A DNA stretch of 64,000 nucleotides, from assembly GCA_009602725.1 (NCBI GenBank), contig WELB01000131.1, positions 65,191 to 129,190 on the forward strand, in the 5' to 3' direction. Position numbers and translations under genes: made by a program. The notes under the pieces were generated by a model. It made no database searches, had not been told where the DNA came from, and saw only the letters and a list, made by a program, of their open reading frames with translations. The DNA is from Spirogloea muscicola (Eukaryota > Streptophyta > Zygnematophyceae > Spirogloeales > Spirogloeaceae). Of this stretch, positions 1 to 11,824 are shown piece by piece (position 1 is the first letter of the stretch; each line of letters starts with the position of its first letter).

Positions 1-2189
1 CCGCGCGAGCCTGGCGCCGTGGCCCGCGCCGGGGCAGTTCGAGGAGGGGGAGCTGGAGCGGCCGCGGTGGACGGGCGACGAGCCGCTGTCGCGCGCCGTC
101 AACGCGCTCATGCGCGTCCGCCCGCTCTTCGCCGTCCTCAAGCTCGCCGCGCGCCGAGTCCTCATCCAGTGCGCCCGCGCCCCTGCCCTGCGCCCTCCCT
201 GCCGCCCCCGCTTTTGGCACTCGCGCCTGAGCAGGCCCGCGCCGCTGGCGCAGGACGGCGGAGAAGAACGGCGTGCCGTGGCGGGAGATGGCGGCGCGCA
301 CGCTGGCCGACCCCGCGCTGCGCGCCGAGAAGGAGCTGGTGGAGGACAAGTCCCTCGCCTACCCGGACTGTGAGCAGCCCCCTCTCTGCCCCAGACACGG
401 GGCTGCCGAGAGGCACCTGAGCTGCACACTAGCATCTCTAGCAATGTACATGCTCTCCACATCCCTCCCTGTATGCACTCCGCTGGCTTATCAGCAGCCG
501 CAGTGTCCTCAATTGCTCGAAAGTGCACAAGAGGGCCCGCCGGTCCTGGCGATGGCGCCTCGTCGGCACGGAGACGTGGAGTCATGCGTGGGTGCTCACG
601 CCGCACTTGCCGCAGATTACCTGCAGGAGTTTCACGCCTACAAGGATGGCAACCTGTGCTGGGAGGTACGTGAGAAGACTGGCTTGCTCGCCCCTGCACC
701 TCCCTGACGCCAGCCCACCCGAGGATGCAGTCGATTTAGCACTCTGCCGATGCTTGCTCAAGAGCTGAGGTAGTGAGGACCGAAATCGACTTAGCAGTGC
801 CTGCTGGGCGGCCATGAGTAGCAGCGCACTCAGGTCAGGTGCTCCTGTTGCAGGCTGCCGCGGAGGTGGAGGCGGCAACTCTCTCCATGTGCAGACGAGC
901 GATCCCCACTGCGGCTTCTGTAGGGGAGGCTGTGGAAATGCTCCGGGGCGGATGGCTGGGGGCCACTCAGGCCCACCACCAGCGCCACTCAGGCGGTTTC
1001 CCGGTGAAGGCCGTGCTGGACATTGGTTGCGCCACAGGCGCCAGCACACGATACCTTGCCACGGCCTTTCCAGGCGCGCACGTCACGGTATGGGCTTGAG
1101 CTTGTCAGCTGAATCGTGACAAGGCTCCCAGTTGAAGAGGATGCTCTTATTTGCCGGCCCAAGTTCGCCACACTGCAACCACAGGATGCAGTTTCTCAGC
1201 ATTGGGGTTGTGGCTGCCAGGGTCTGGACCTCTCGCCGTACTTCCTGGCAGTCGCGCAGCTCCGTGAGAAGCGAGAGGCTGTTGCAGAGGGCCGACAGCC
1301 CATCAGGTGGCTGCATGCCAAGGGCGAGGCAACCGGCCTCCCATCAGCTTCCTATGACATCATAACCTTGTCGTTTGTGGTACTGACCTCATCTCCTACT
1401 GGCTCAAGGACACTTCAGCCTGCAAAATGATCACGTAGCAGCAGGATACATCTAACTCCAGAAGTAGGAAAGTTGAAGCAGTTCTCCAATCGTGCAATGT
1501 GGACGTTCAGTGGTCTCCACATTGTTGTTGTGCAGATTCATGAATGCCCATCAGCTGCCACATTGTCACTTCTTGAGGAGGCAAAGCGATTGCTCCGGCG
1601 GGGAGGCACACTTGCAATCACAGACAACTCTGTAAGAGAGACCATCCTTTTATACTGCCTATATACACTCTGAGTGCAGTGCCAAGCAGTGCTTGGCTGC
1701 ATCTGTGGAAAGACACAACAATGTCAGGAATCCAAGAAGACTTACAATTGCTACTTCTACACGTGGTCGCTTGTTGTGGTTGTCATGACTGTCTGTGACA
1801 ATAATTTCTCGGCAATGGATGCCATATCCTTGGACCCTTGGCTGGCCTTGTCTCTGCAGCCCAAGTCGAAGATCATCCAGGTAAGATGGCAGGGTCAACT
1901 TCAGGTTACTCGGGTGTGATCAGCGTGCCAGTCTTATACCACACCTTGTGAAGGTTCCACCACTTTAAGCTTGTACTCGATCACTTCTCATTTGGATTCT
2001 CAGCATCGTTATGTCCTGCTGTTGCAGAATCTTCCGCCTGTTTTATTCACACTGATGAAGTCCACAGAGCCATATACAGACCAATATTACCAGCTGGATT
2101 TAGAAGAGGCCATGCGCGCAATTGGGTTCAGTAATGTCCATTCAGTGCTCTCTGATCCAAGGCATCGCACAGTGACTGGCACAGCCTGA
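1..2189 (+). CDS. SAM-dependent methyltransferase (class I), 5' partial, 8 exons
   Basis: The Rossmann-type SAM site reads LDIGCATGAS (motif I) in the exon at 854-1087, followed by GLDLSPYFLAVAQ (acidic strand-2 end), the strand-4 region YDIITLSFV and the post-motif RRGGTLAITDNS. Exons read as <1-168, 254-369, 616-665, 854-1087, 1221-1379, 1536-1631, 1860-1880 and 2028-2189; all introns are GT-AG and the frame stays open to a TGA at 2187-2189. The seventh exon is only 21 nt (PKSKIIQ). The N-terminal part (around LIQTAEKNGVPWREM) and the tail (YTDQYYQLDLEEAMRAIGF) resemble an algal/plant family of uncharacterised type-11 methyltransferases. The substrate cannot be told from sequence. The window starts inside the CDS, so the start codon is not seen. 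Confidence 0.88.
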
Positions 2190-2615
2190 GCCAGAGCGAT
2201 GCCACGCACTAGCTCAGCCACTGCTAGTCCACTTTCTTGTCGCGTTTCAATCTTAGAAGCAACGGGCTCCTCCACCAATAGAGGGTGCTTGCTTTGCAAG
2301 CAGGTAGTCCTGTAGGACGCTGTCAAGGGACACTTGTAGTGGGGCCATCTGAGTAATACTTTGTGTATCAAAACAGAGAATGCCAATTGTGGCTGCGTTG
2401 CTAATGTCAAGGCATCATCATCTTTCATCATCCTGGACGATGTGTTGTGTGCCAGCATTTGCTTCTGCAGCTGACAAAAAATGTTATCAATCACCAGGAC
2501 TGATTCTCTTGCAGGTAGTCTACTTGTAGGGTGATCTCATGCAGCCCAAGGGCCTACTGGGCTGCATTCACGTGCAGGGTTGACATTCTGCTCGAGACCA
2601 CATCGCCAGTGTATA
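2190..2615. other. 3' flank of the methyltransferase gene, no gene seen
   Basis: Mixed-composition sequence after the methyltransferase stop. It probably holds the 3' untranslated region. No open frame with recognisable content and no clear TGTAA signal were found. Confidence 0.4.
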
Positions 2616-2617
2616 AT

Positions 2618-2880
2618 TATGAGGAAGTGGCTATCCCAAAATGGGACAAGGGCTGGAAGAAGCTAGCCCAAAAAGAATTGACAAGGTTAAAAGGGGCCAA
2701 ACTACGAAGGGGTCAAAAGCACTATAACAAGATTGATATAGGATGACCCGTCCTCAGGACGCCGGCAGCCGCTGGGTACACTCAATAAGTACGAGTGAGG
2801 AGCCTTAAATCCGACAGACTAGCTGCCGGAATGCAACCCCCCTGACGAAAGCCAGAGGCTGGAGCAAGAGGGGTGTCATG
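2618..2880 (-). repeat. Retroelement 3' end, 5'-truncated (hairpin type)
   Basis: Read on the minus strand, 2790-2880 codes the recurrent tail ending SDLRLLTRTY and a stop. It is followed by a 3' untranslated part with the gggctagcttcttccagccc-type hairpin near 2650-2670. The same arrangement recurs in the clusters near 35, 37, 46 and 59 kb. It is a short, diverged, old-looking fragment. Confidence 0.7.
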
Positions 2881-3400
2881 TGTCAGAAGGTGTCGAGGTC
2901 TACTGTGTGCCTTCAGACAGGGATAGGAACAACTTCGACTGTGAGTGTCATGCTTGCCAGGACTACTGACGTTCCCAAGCCTCCAAGTGTCCATCCACCA
3001 CTAATTTGCATGAAAGACTCAATCTCCTTAAGAAAGCTTTGCTTGACTTCGGCCATGTAAATCAAAGATCACAGGACCGAGTACTGGGTTCGCGGGAGGA
3101 AGGGGTGGAAAGTGATGGCTGATAATGAAGGCGGAAGAGCGAAGGTGCTGCAGGCTATCAGTCATATTGGAAAACTGAGGGAACAGTGGTCTGGCAGCTC
3201 CACAGCACAGCACGGCTTAAGATTGCTGCAGAATTTGGAACATGTATCTGAAGCTGCCTACAGGCATTGCTTCAATTATTTCCTGTCCTCTGTGAATCAG
3301 AGTTTCGCACAAAGGTGCACAAGAAATTCCTGCTCCGCTTGTTAAGGCTGATATGGCAGGAACATAATACTAATATGCACCACAGCTGCCCTTCGAAGTG
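2881..3400. other. Intergenic, between convergent genes
   Basis: No supported gene. It includes the 3' flank of the minus-strand VIR3-like gene. Confidence 0.4.
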
Positions 3401-5801
3401 CTATATACTCGGAGCACTCATGAGTTCGTCCTCAATCACCTGGATACACTGTCCAACAGATCTACCTGCAGTCATGGCCTGCACAAGCTTCTGATGCACG
3501 TTGCGATGACGTCGCAAGAGTGTAACAGTATTGAGAATTGCCCACCGAACCTGCGCATCTGCCTTCTTCTGTGTAAAACCCAGACCTTTCATGATACTAT
3601 CCAACTGCACAAGCACAGAAGTAGTAAGACAGTGTCATTTAGCTGGCATTGAAGGGGGTGTCATAAATGATTCCAGCACCGACTGCCATCGCTGCAAGTG
3701 CAGTCTCATTCTCAGCTTCAACAGGTTCTCTTCTATGGTAAGCCAAGCCTTCAAGAATACAATACCTGCATGACATCAGCTAGTCCTCCTTCTGCAGTAT
3801 TGTACACCAGATACTCTGTGGCCACGCCAGCAAGCGCCACACATGCAAACTTGTCGAGCATCTGCGAAGCCAAAGGCACCCCATATCAACACTAGGTGCA
3901 ATAGCTGACAGTGTGCTTGTTATCTTCATTGTATCTCCAAGGTAGACCATGAGCTGGCTGCCAGAGCTTCGTTGGATCTTGGACTTACACTGGATGTCAG
4001 TTGGCCAGAATTGACCTGCACAAGCAAAGCAAATGCAAATGAATGAATAGCGGCTGACTAGAGCTCATCGACCTGATCCATGCTGGGCACTAGACTGCAA
4101 AGAAGCCATCACGAGGACTTCTCACTGGAAGGTATTCTCAAGCAGTGAAGCTTGATGATAGAACGTATCTATAGAATACATGAGCCTACATGAGACACTC
4201 GAGGACTAAGAATGGGTTGGTTTTCCACAAGGACAAGGTTGTGCACACTTCTTTCTGGAAGTCTGTGTCTACAAACTGAGTCCCTGCTTGCACATTAAGC
4301 GCTGCATAACGTCGCAGCGCATCCAGACTCGATAGAGTGTAACCCTTGGGCAGAATCCCAAGGAGGTAAGAGACAAGAAAGTGCCCAGCCTCATGCTGCA
4401 AACAAAGACAGGAACAACTAGTTGCACTCATCCTGATGCATCCAGCAGTATGATGCTGCTTATCAAACTGCTGCGACATATGTCAAGCAATGCCGGCAAG
4501 AGCTCGTAGCTTGTGCCGAGCGCCATAAGCTGAAAAGAAGGCTGAATGAGGTGAAGGCCAAACAGTGATTGGCGTGAAAGAGACTTCTTTCTCACCTGTG
4601 CTACTCGTTCCTTGTAATTAGGGCTGAGAACTCGGCCCAGCGTGTCCAATATGAGAGCTTCAACTCCACCTCCAAATGCGATCTGCAACGACTACAGGCT
4701 TCATGTGAGCACACGGCAGGGTCTAACCAGTTGCCAGAAGTGGGCAGGCTATGCAGCCCCTTACAATGACAGCTGACACTCACCTGCTGTAGACCAGCTC
4801 ATGCATGCCAGAGCGTCGCAACAGATTCAAGGTCTTGCCTCTGCCTTGCAAGGTCTTCCAGCATGCATGGCAGCTAGCTCGCAGGATACGCGTCTCCATG
4901 GTCGCACCGGGCTCGCTCTACCTGGTCAGCCGTACCAAGAAAGAGGATGGGCACCGCAATGCCCAGCAGCTGGAGCTGGTCCAGGTGGAGGCCCTGCCAG
5001 AGCGCAAGCAACCCCGCGAGCCCTGCCAATTGGAGGTTGCGCTTCACGCCCCCCAGTGTGCTGTCCACCGGCGCCAAGAATCTGGATGTCTCAATCTTGT
5101 TGAGACGAAGCTCCTCCAAGGTGTACGCCCGCTGCGGCACCTGTACTGGAAAGACCAGGGTGGTCAAGCACGCCCCTATCGTGGCTGCCATCACCACCAC
5201 TCGTCCTGCCCGGTGCAGCGCAGGAGCCCCTTGCGGTGCACAGCATGACCGGCAGCATCAGCAGTACAAGCGGACGCCGCCTGAGGGTGCCGGGAGTGCG
5301 TTGCGGTGCGGCTGCTTCCCAGGTGCACAGGAGAGCGACCTGGACCTGCGAGGCCGTGCCGAAGCCCCGGAGACCGCCCTCGGCCACCTGCAAGGCCCGC
5401 GCCAGAGCGAGGGCCTTGTCTTCGTGGCCGCCATCCAGGCTCTCGTCAATCAGCTGCAGCGCCTCCTGCCTGCGCCCCCTCGCAGTGGCACCGCCAGCTG
5501 CCACTGCTCGTGAGGCTCGCTGGGACGGCGGGCCGCGGCGGCTGGCGTGCGGGGCCCAGACGGTGGCGCAATCGCCGCGCGCAGCGCCCGCGTCCTCGGC
5601 GCTCGCCTGCCCATGGCGCCACTGCGGACGGCCGCGTCGTCCGCATCACCGCCGTCCTTCAGCCGCGAGGCGCCCGCCTCAGCGGACGACAGCTGCGCCA
5701 GCTCCGCAGCCTTCTCGTCGAGGGCGCGGCGCCGCGCGGGGGGCTGCCGGGGAGGCGGCCCGCCGGTTGGCCCGNGCGGCGGCGGCGGCGGCGGCGGCCA
5801 T
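3401..5801 (-). CDS. VIR3-like plastid zinc-metalloprotease-like protein
   Basis: Similar to Arabidopsis VIR3 (At1g56180) and At5g27290, plastid proteins needed for chloroplast development. Minus-strand exons: 5801-5346, 5140-4922, 4682-4596, 4395-4249, 4015-3989 (a 27-nt micro-exon, VNSGQLTSS), 3861-3766 and 3604-3401; every exon length is a multiple of 3. Diagnostic stretches are VPQRAYTLEELRLNKIE, the zinc motif HEAGH at the start of exon 4 followed by FLVSYLLGILPKGYTLSS, ACVALAGVATEYL, and GLGFTQKKADAQVRWAILN. In canonical FtsH the HExxH motif coordinates zinc; whether this family is active is not settled. The start at 5801 has a GCCACCATGG context and begins an alanine-rich, transit-like leader. 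The single N at 5775 and an in-frame stop before the conserved part mean the first exon is really two exons or is mis-assembled. No AAA+ ATPase domain is seen, as expected for this family. Confidence 0.85.
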
Positions 5802-6012
5802 GGTGGCGAGAGCCGAGGTGGCGGCGAGCCCGGCTGCTGCAAGCGGCGACGGAGGCCGGGGTGGGGAGGTGGCGCCCGCCACGTGGCGAGCCAGCAGAGC
5901 GCGCTTCTACTGGTCCTTCCACGGACGGGGGCCATGGGCCGGCCCGGATCCCGCTAGAGCGCCCCCTGCTTCTCCGCCCTCCGCCTCCGCGCCCCCGCCG
6001 CCAGCCCCGCGC

Positions 6013-9000
6013 TCAGTCCGCGTGCTCGCGCGCCGCCCCCGCCGCTCGCCGCCGCCGCCGCCGCTCGCACCTCCGCACGTACCAGTACGCGTGCGCCCGC
6101 AGCGCCAGTCCCACGCCCAGCTTCGCCGCGCTCAGTGCCCCGAAGCTCACCGCCAGCAGCGCGCAGCCGCACGCCCACCGCCACGCTCCCTGCCTCCCCG
6201 CCACGGCGCTGAGCAGCAGCGGGCTGGCCACGCGCATGACCTGCTCCCGCGCCCCGCACGCGTCAGGCAGCGGCCCTCCAGTGCGAGCTCCGGGGCATGC
6301 GGAGCCGGGCACACAGACATCTGAGAGAGCGAACACAAAGCACCTGGCGAGCACACAAGCATCGCTGCCCACAGAAGCCAGGCTCGCAGAGGGACGCACC
6401 GCACAAGCAGGGGACAGGGGCACAAACTGCATCGTCTGGTGTATCCGCTGGGATCGACTCTGCAAGGTCTGCCAGATGGTATAGCACCGTGAGTGATTGC
6501 GTGAATAGGCGAGTGCAACATGGAGCATCCAAGTCAAACAGGGGAATGCCAGACAACACAGGGAAACATATCTTCTGGGTGCTTTGTCCTCACCTGACGG
6601 CATAGCGACTCCAGAAACTCAGAGTAGGCCGCTGGCTTCACCTCGTTGAATCTTGCCAGGAAGGAGTGCTTCACAATGTCTACGATGACTTCGCACAGTA
6701 TCACCATCGCTGCATTCTACATGCAAGTACACCACCTTGATCAGGCAAAGCGAAGCCTCCTCTGGCAGTAGAGCACGTGAGGTCCTCCTTCCCTACAATA
6801 AAAGGCCACACTTTGTGGACAGTGGCAGTGCTTGTGATGGTGAGCCAGTGTGTCATGGCCTGCAACTCATGCCTCGTGGCCATATCTCTTGAGACCATAC
6901 TCGCACTTTTCCTCGGCATGAGCAACGTACACATACCATGGTCAAGTCAAGTAGCCAGGGTTCCTCCGCTTTGCACATGTTCTGGACCAGCACAAACACC
7001 AGGTGCAGCACAACGTGAAACCGTTCCACAGTATCTGCAAGAGCAAAGCAGACCGAAAGTCTTGCCTCATCCCAATTGCTGATTGTGTGTTGGATAACTT
7101 GGCAATCCAAATGAGTGGCAATTTGGTATGCTTGCTATGCATGCACCTCGTACCAAGGTATGCCATCTTATGGAGGTTGTCCTTGCTGAGACGCTTGAAC
7201 ACATTGCTCTTGACCTCCGCGAAGTTGTTGGAGACAAGGAGAGTCAAGAGCGCATTGTTGTGCGAATTGATCGCCACGTTCAGAGTAATAGCTTGTGACA
7301 TGATGATCAACGCATGGAGTAGTACGATGTAGTCAAGGAAGGCATGAAAAGAGCAGTCTTTGGTGGTATCTCGAGGTACTCCCTTCTTAAGGCAGCGCAA
7401 GCCGATCCGAAGCTACCGCTTGTGAATATATACACAATAGCTGCCAGATGACTGTGATCGGATGTAGGATATGGAAAGAAACCAAGGCAATGCACTCATC
7501 CAGCAAGAAGCGCAAGAGCTCTGTTGCCAGCTTTGGAGACTGGCATGTAGCAGCACGCTCAGCACTGTTGTACAGAACCTGAAGGACGTCTGAACCAAAT
7601 GATTGGCACAGCTTGTCCACAATCTGCATACACACATGCAAGTTCCTGCATATTAAGTACCTCAACACTCAACAACATCATCTAGAGGATATTTCTGCAT
7701 CACTGCAAGCGCGCAAAGTTATTGCATAAGCCGTAGCTGCAAGAGCAGAGGGGTCTGCGTGGCCCCCTGCAGAGAGTGCAACATATGTGCATCTCAAACC
7801 GTGCAGATGAAGAACATGTTGGAGCTGCAGAGGAGCAGGGCGGCAAACCTCTAGCACATTGAAGATGACATAGAGCTTGATGAATGCTTGCCCGCGGATC
7901 CAGTGGTATATGAAACTGACATCTGCATCTCGAAGTATGAGAGAGACACAAGCTGAGAAGACCAATACCCATGAAACAGCTCAGAGCTTTCGAAATTCCT
8001 GTGACATTCTCGATGGTGAGCATGACTGAAGCAATGGCTTGACGACCGTATAAAATGGCTTGACGACTGTAAAGGGCAAGGACTGACCAGCTTGGTGTAG
8101 GAGCGCGACTCCAAGGACTAGGACTAGCAAGCATCCAAGATCAGAGAGCTCGTCCGCCTGAAGGCGACAACTATCCCTGAAATGTGCCGCTTTATTTATG
8201 TTAGTTATCAGAAGTTTGCGCCTTTCAAGCCAGATGTCCCAGAACAGGCAGGAAGAATGACACTGCATGTACCTGGACTACTCACTGAGAGCTGGATTGT
8301 ACTTCTGACTGAGCTATTGACTTACTTGCCAGTCATGAGACGTCGCCATACAGTATAGGCCAATCTGGCAGGTAGGACGGTAAAGAGGGAGAGGAAGGAG
8401 TCCAAACAGACCAGAAAGCCCACGTCTATGAGCTGCATCTCCAGGAGACCCAGGACCACATCAGCATCCTCATCCAAGAATGCGATACTTGAGGTGTGAA
8501 GCGGGGAAGTCGCAAGCCAACGCCAGCAGGGTTGCTTCCTTCCGTGAGATGCAACGCCAGTACAGTTGCTGGAGGGGCGATCTTACGAGCTCGCAACGCC
8601 AGGGTACGTGAAACATAGTATTGTAGACACGCTGGCGGCGCTGGTCCTCGCCCTCGGGAACAGATGAGCCAGCGGGCTCGCCCAATCTCAGCTCCTCCAG
8701 CAAATGGTGGAGGGGTGACAGATTGAGAGGGCCAAAGTCTGCGAGCAGGACCTTGACGGGTCAGACCACCATGTGCGTGCAGCAGAGGAAGTAAGTGGAA
8801 GCTCTAGGAAGTCTCTAGGGGCCAGGTTGCGCACCTGAGCTGCTGGCAGAGGTGCTGTGCAGCTCCTCCCACTCAGCCATCCGAGGCGTGCTGCCTGCCG
8901 CAGCGTCGTGGCGGCAGCTCCGCGAGCGGCTGCTGGCTGTCACCCCAGCAGCTTCGCGGACTGCAGCGGCGTGGAGCAGGCCGTTCGCAGCAGCGGGCAA

Positions 9001-9345
9001 AGGTGTGCAGGGCCGGCCGCCAACGTCGTCTGGGTGCGCGCTCGCGGAAGGTGGGCCAGCAGCGTGCCGCAGCGGCAGCTCCAGGCCCGCGAGCCCGGCG
9101 CCGTCAGCGTGATTGGCCTCCTCCGCTCGGCACGGGGCGCCAGTGCCTCCATCGTCGTAATCAAAGCCGTAGCCGGCAGCGCCATCGGCGCGGTGCTCCG
9201 ACGGCAGCCCAGCGTCGGAGGCCCCGGCGGGGCTGTGCACGGGGGAGCCGCGGCCGCGGCGGGAGCGGCGGGCGCGGCGGAGGTGGAGCGCGGGCGCGTC
9301 GAGGGGCGCCAGGGCTGCGAAGGCGCCGCCCGGGGCGCCCTCCAT
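6013..9345 (-). CDS. TAPT1/POD1-family membrane protein, ~10 exons
   Basis: Homologue of animal TAPT1, yeast Emp65 and Arabidopsis POD1, multi-pass ER proteins (POD1 acts in pollen-tube guidance with ER chaperones). Minus-strand exons: 9345-8835, 8738-8587, 8432-8326, 8170-8088, 7928-7849, 7623-7453, about 7347-7154, 7034-6937, 6716-6594 and 6240-6013. Family signatures: RVYNTMFHVPWRCEL, VGFLVCLDSFLSLFTVLPAR, ADVSFIYHWIRGQAFIKLY, SHNNALLTLLVSNNF, NVFKRLSKDNLHKM, TVERFHVVLHLVFVLVQN, VIVDIVKHSFLARFNE. Exon 1 codes a long, low-complexity, probably cytosolic N-terminus beginning MEGAPGG. A linker of about 20 residues usually found before the last membrane segment is not seen, so one small exon between 6240 and 6594 may be missed. 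It ends 212 bp upstream of the VIR3-like start, on the same strand. Confidence 0.9.
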
Positions 9346-9472
9346 GGCGCCGCGACGGCCTGCGCTCGCGACTAAGGAATACCGGTGGGCCTTATGGGGC
9401 TTCGCTTATCATAGCCCCACTGTTTGCACTTTCTTTGGGTTTTGCACGACGGAAAGCATAACGAAGGGCAAG

Positions 9473-9720
9473 GAGAGAAGGCGCGCGGTGCGCATGACTT
9501 GAAAGAGAGGCCAATTCTAGCCTTACAAATGTCCTGTTACGGGGTAAGTGAGCCAGCTAAGGGAAAGGGCTCGCCCATTGAGGATAGAGGCTGAAAAGCC
9601 AGCCCAAAAAATGAGGAATAAAGTACGAGAAGGGGGCCAGGGGAAGCGCTAAGAAAAACAAGCACAACAAGAAACAAAGCAGCTACGTGTTACTCAGTAT
9701 CCCCTGCTAAGGAGCAAGCG
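9473..9720 (-). repeat. Nested retroelement 3' ends (A type, then hairpin type)
   Basis: On the minus strand, the A-type 3' terminus (ending gcgcaccgcgcgccttctc) covers 9473-9560. It adjoins a hairpin-type terminus at 9560-9720 with the GGCTGGCTTTTCAGCC hairpin. The fragments abut without host sequence, as expected for insertion of one copy into another. Confidence 0.7.
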
Positions 9721-9724
9721 CGGC

Positions 9725-10475
9725 CAGATTAATGGGAGAGGCCAGCCCAAAGGAATGGACAAGGTCTGAAGGAGCCGGAGTGCCAAGGACTGAGACAGCA
9801 GCAAGCGGACTCTCAGTAACCTCTAGTCAATAGATGCAAATCTGAATAGCTAGCAGGCGGAAAGACCGGCGGAAAGACGTCGCCCTACCGGAAGCCGGAC
9901 ACCGCCGCCAGAGCGCGGCCTGCGCGCAAGTGGACCGCGAAAGCTAGGAACCGCTGCAAAGAGACGGCCAAGCCCATCCGGAAGACTTGGGCGAGGGACC
10001 CGGCGACATGGAAGCCAGGCTGCTCGCCCTGCTGCCCGTGGCGGCGGGCCGCTGCTGGCCGCGCAAGGCGGTGAAGCAGGTCAAGCATTTGGCGCCAAAG
10101 GCGCTGTATACGTCGACGGCGACTGGGACAAACTCGTCGGCCACCGGGTGATCCGAGTACTTGCGATCCTTGGCGCCTGCCGCTTGGCGGACAGCGAAGC
10201 CCGCCTCCTCCGCCGAGCGTTTGGCGCTCCTAGAATCGAAAGAGTCAGTTGTGACGACGTCGGCAATGAGCCGAGGCCCCCCGCCGAGCGCGCTAGCGAC
10301 GAGATCGGCGCGCCGGGTGTGGAGGCGGCCATCCGCCCCAGCGGTCGGAGGCATGATGCTGGTACTCTCGAGCGCCACTGTGTAACCGGCCTCCACGAAT
10401 ACGCCAAACATGGCATTGCGTAGCAAGTCGTCGGTGCCGGTCCGCTTCCCTCCCCGTGCGCACCGGAGCATATGG
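9725..10475 (-). mobile_element. Retroelement fragment with PD-(D/E)XK-like nuclease region
   Basis: A minus-strand open frame at 10471-9944 holds a nuclease-like pattern: RRADLVASALGG, then LIADVVTTDSF, then AKDRKYSDH, then FVPVAVDVYSAFG. This is the R-x-D / D-V / K-Y / P-x-x-x-D layout of restriction-like endonuclease domains at the C-terminus of some non-LTR retrotransposons. It is followed by the usual hairpin-type 3' region. No reverse transcriptase is seen here. It looks like a broken, 5'-truncated copy; the family name is uncertain. Confidence 0.6.
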
Positions 10476-10479
10476 GTTG

Positions 10480-10740
10480 CTCAGCAGTCTCAGGTCAGAG
10501 AAGCTAGGCTCCTGGAAGGAAGACACTAAATATCCCCGAGTGAGCACATGCATATCTGAAAAGCTAAGCTGAGGAGCCAAACCACCACCACCACGGAAGC
10601 CATTAGCCTGGGCTAATGCACGCCCAGCACGCTGGTGTATCGCGAGTGCCTGGGAGCGCAGTCGACTCAATGCTAGCCGCATTCTATAGCATGCAACGAT
10701 GGCTTGCGGGACGCTAGAATGCCCTAAGCTCTCTCGCTGC
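10480..10740 (-). repeat. A-type retroelement C-terminal and 3' fragment
   Basis: Minus-strand coding for the recurrent tail (SDMHVLTRGY type) near 10530-10690, nearly the same as the fragments at 22.5, 38.6, 59.4, 61.6 and 62.3 kb. It marks one A-type subfamily. Confidence 0.7.
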
Positions 10741-11000
10741 AGAGGTCTATGGCCCGCGCGCTGCACCTGCGAGCCGGCAGAGCCCTCGCTGCTGCCTCTG
10801 GCTCTGGCCAGGGGACCCACTTCCAGGAGCCTAGCTTCTCTGACCTGAGGCTGCTTAGCAGGGGTCACTGAGTAATACGTAGCTGCTTTTTTTCTTGTTG
10901 TGCTTGTTTTGCTTAGCGCTTCCCTGGCCCCCTTCTTGTACTTTGTTCATTCTTTTTTGGGCTGGCTTTTCCAGCCCCTATCCTCTATGGGCGAGCCCTT
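10740..11000 (+). repeat. Plus-strand hairpin-type retroelement 3' end
   Basis: Codes the tail ending SDLRLLSRGH at about 10840-10871. The 3' untranslated part carries GGGCTGGCTTTTCCAGCCC near 10958-10976. It lies head-on against the preceding minus-strand fragment. Confidence 0.7.
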
Positions 11001-11004
11001 CTAT

Positions 11005-11480
11005 CTAAGCTACCCGCCCGACTACGACGGCGGGCATCGACATGCAGAGCCAGGCGATGGAGGGAAGACCACTTCGTTCCGTAGCCGCCCTGTATGTCCA
11101 CGGCGCATGGGAAGAAGTGGTCGCCCCGGGGGTGGTCATTGTAGTGCCTCTCCTCCTTAGGCGGCGGCCTCCGGCTTCCGTCAGGGCGACGTCTCTCCGC
11201 CTGCTAGCTATTCGGACTTGCATCTACTGACTAGAGGTTATCGAGAGTCCGCTTGCTGGTGTCTAAGTCCTTGGCACTACGGCTCCTTCAGACCTTGTCC
11301 AGCCTTTGGGCTGGCCTCTCCCAGCCACCAGTTAATCTGGCCGCGCTTGCTTCTTCCTTTCCGCATGATGTGTCGCCCAACCTGGCACAGTCGGTGTGGA
11401 TGCCCCTGGTTGGAATGCGTCGATGAGAACGACATCAAGGAAAACCAAGTCCAGAGGGGGCCTGGGAGGCGAAGGGGACG
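11005..11480. repeat. Mixed-orientation retroelement fragments
   Basis: 11005-11160 and about 11360-11450 match, on the minus strand, parts of the nuclease-like region seen at 61803-62060 and 62485-62640. Between them, 11160-11345 is a plus-strand tail (SDLHLLTRGY) with the hairpin GGGCTGGCCTCTCCCAGCC near 11306-11324. This is a patchwork produced by nested insertion. Confidence 0.65.
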
Positions 11481-11824
11481 GCCACAGAAAGCGCGCGGAG
11501 GCCCGCGCCGGGGCCGGCCGCTGCAGCTGCCTGCGGCGCGGCCTGTGCCCGCCCCTCCCGGCCTCGCGCCGCCCGCCGCAGAGCCTGCGCTCCGCCCCGT
11601 CGGCTGCCTGCCCCGCAGATCGGACCGCTCCAGCCCGCCCTCCGCTCGCTTCCTCATGCCCGAAGCTCGAGCGTCAGCCCCGCCGGGCTGTAAGCGAGCA
11701 GGCGCTGCGCCCTGCACGACCTGCCGCCTGAAGAACAGCAGCGCCCTCGTGTGCCGCTGCAGCGAGCGACTACCGGCCGCTGCTGAGGGGCGGGGCACCG
11801 GCCTCCGAAGCAGACCCGTTCGAC
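11481..11824 (+). other. GC-rich 5' region of CLC channel 1
   Basis: Very GC-rich sequence upstream of the CLC-1 start. The frame of the ATG stays open back to about 11728 with residues DYRPLLRGGAPASEADPFD, but has no upstream ATG. It is either a 5' untranslated region or the end of an unseen first exon. Confidence 0.4.

Noticed and set aside
5236-6484. Long plus-strand open frames (over 360 residues)
   Set aside because: GC-rich low-complexity Arg/Pro/Ala translations antisense to the VIR3-like and TAPT1 exons, which have clear family motifs on the minus strand.
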